This document shows, one piece after another, positions 6,270 through 6,372 of a stretch of DNA of 6,372 nt (its first letter is position 1; the number at the start of each line of letters is the position of its first letter). The notes beneath the pieces are model-generated. The model was not told the DNA's origin, did no database searches, and worked only from the letters and a program-made list of their open reading frames with translations. A program made the position numbers and the translations under genes. The stretch is from CAJBVG01 sp044376465 (GTDB lineage Bacteria; Bacteroidota; Bacteroidia; Sphingobacteriales; Sphingobacteriaceae): contig JBILKW010000129.1 of assembly GCA_044376465.1 (NCBI GenBank), forward strand, positions 1 through 6,372, read 5' to 3'.

Positions 6270-6303
6270 AGGGGCAAGCAGAAATTCTGTTTGCCCCTTT
6301 TTT
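6270..6303 (+). terminator. Intrinsic (Rho-independent) terminator
   Basis: A stem begins AGGGGCAA at 6270 and closes with TTGCCCCT ending at 6298. It has about 12 bp including one G.U pair, a loop of 3-5 bases, and runs into six T residues (6298-6303). It lies 20 bp after the stop codon of the secreted protein gene and should end that transcript. Confidence 0.9.
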
Positions 6304-6356
6304 CTGAGCTATTATTTTTATAATTATTTCTTTAGCATAAATTTTCGAATTTAATT

Positions 6357-6370
6357 TGAAATTCATTTCA
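6357..6370. repeat. Short inverted repeat near the window end
   Basis: TGAAAT and ATTTCA form a perfect 6-bp inverted repeat with a 2-bp spacer, in an AT-rich tail (6304-6372) that holds no gene. It might be part of a promoter or operator for the next gene, but in such AT-rich sequence it may be chance. Confidence 0.2.
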
Positions 6371-6372
6371 GA

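Overview
The window comes from an AT-rich member of the Bacteroidota. The clearest sign is a secreted protein ending in a type IX secretion (T9SS) C-terminal sorting domain. A-rich, Shine-Dalgarno-poor start regions and a NrtR-like Nudix/winged-helix regulator beside carbohydrate genes fit the same phylum. The content points to a beta-1,3-glucan (laminarin-like) utilisation locus, probably of an environmental or marine-type bacterium; the genus cannot be named.

Layout: (1) nt 1-1589, plus strand: the 3' part of a gene whose product is the C-terminal half of a GPH-family (MelB-like) sugar symporter, continuing in frame into a complete GH17 glycoside hydrolase domain. (2) nt 1601-2524 and 2524-3462, plus strand: two further stand-alone GH17 proteins without signal peptides, in the same operon (11-bp gap, then a 1-base TAATG overlap). 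(3) nt 3463-3575: a convergent intergenic region filled by 13 consecutive 7-bp A/T-rich repeat units. (4) nt 3576-4301, minus strand: a NrtR-type transcription factor whose Nudix box has lost its catalytic residues. (5) nt 4302-4416: a divergent promoter region in which the 7-mer AAAATAC/GTATTTT occurs four times (counting the copy at the regulator start) as two inverted pairs, a good operator candidate. (6) nt 4417-6249, plus strand: a secreted T9SS cargo protein made of three carbohydrate-binding-like beta-sandwich modules, two of them tandem copies, with no recognisable catalytic domain. (7) nt 6270-6303: a strong intrinsic terminator, followed by a short AT-rich tail.

Working model (inference): the T9SS protein binds glucan at the cell surface, enzymes outside the window cut it, oligosaccharides cross the inner membrane through the symporter, and the GH17 domain tethered to the transporter plus two soluble GH17 enzymes degrade them in the cytoplasm. 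The Nudix-type regulator would sense a sugar or metabolite and control the divergent promoter. The most unusual element is the symporter-GH17 fusion.
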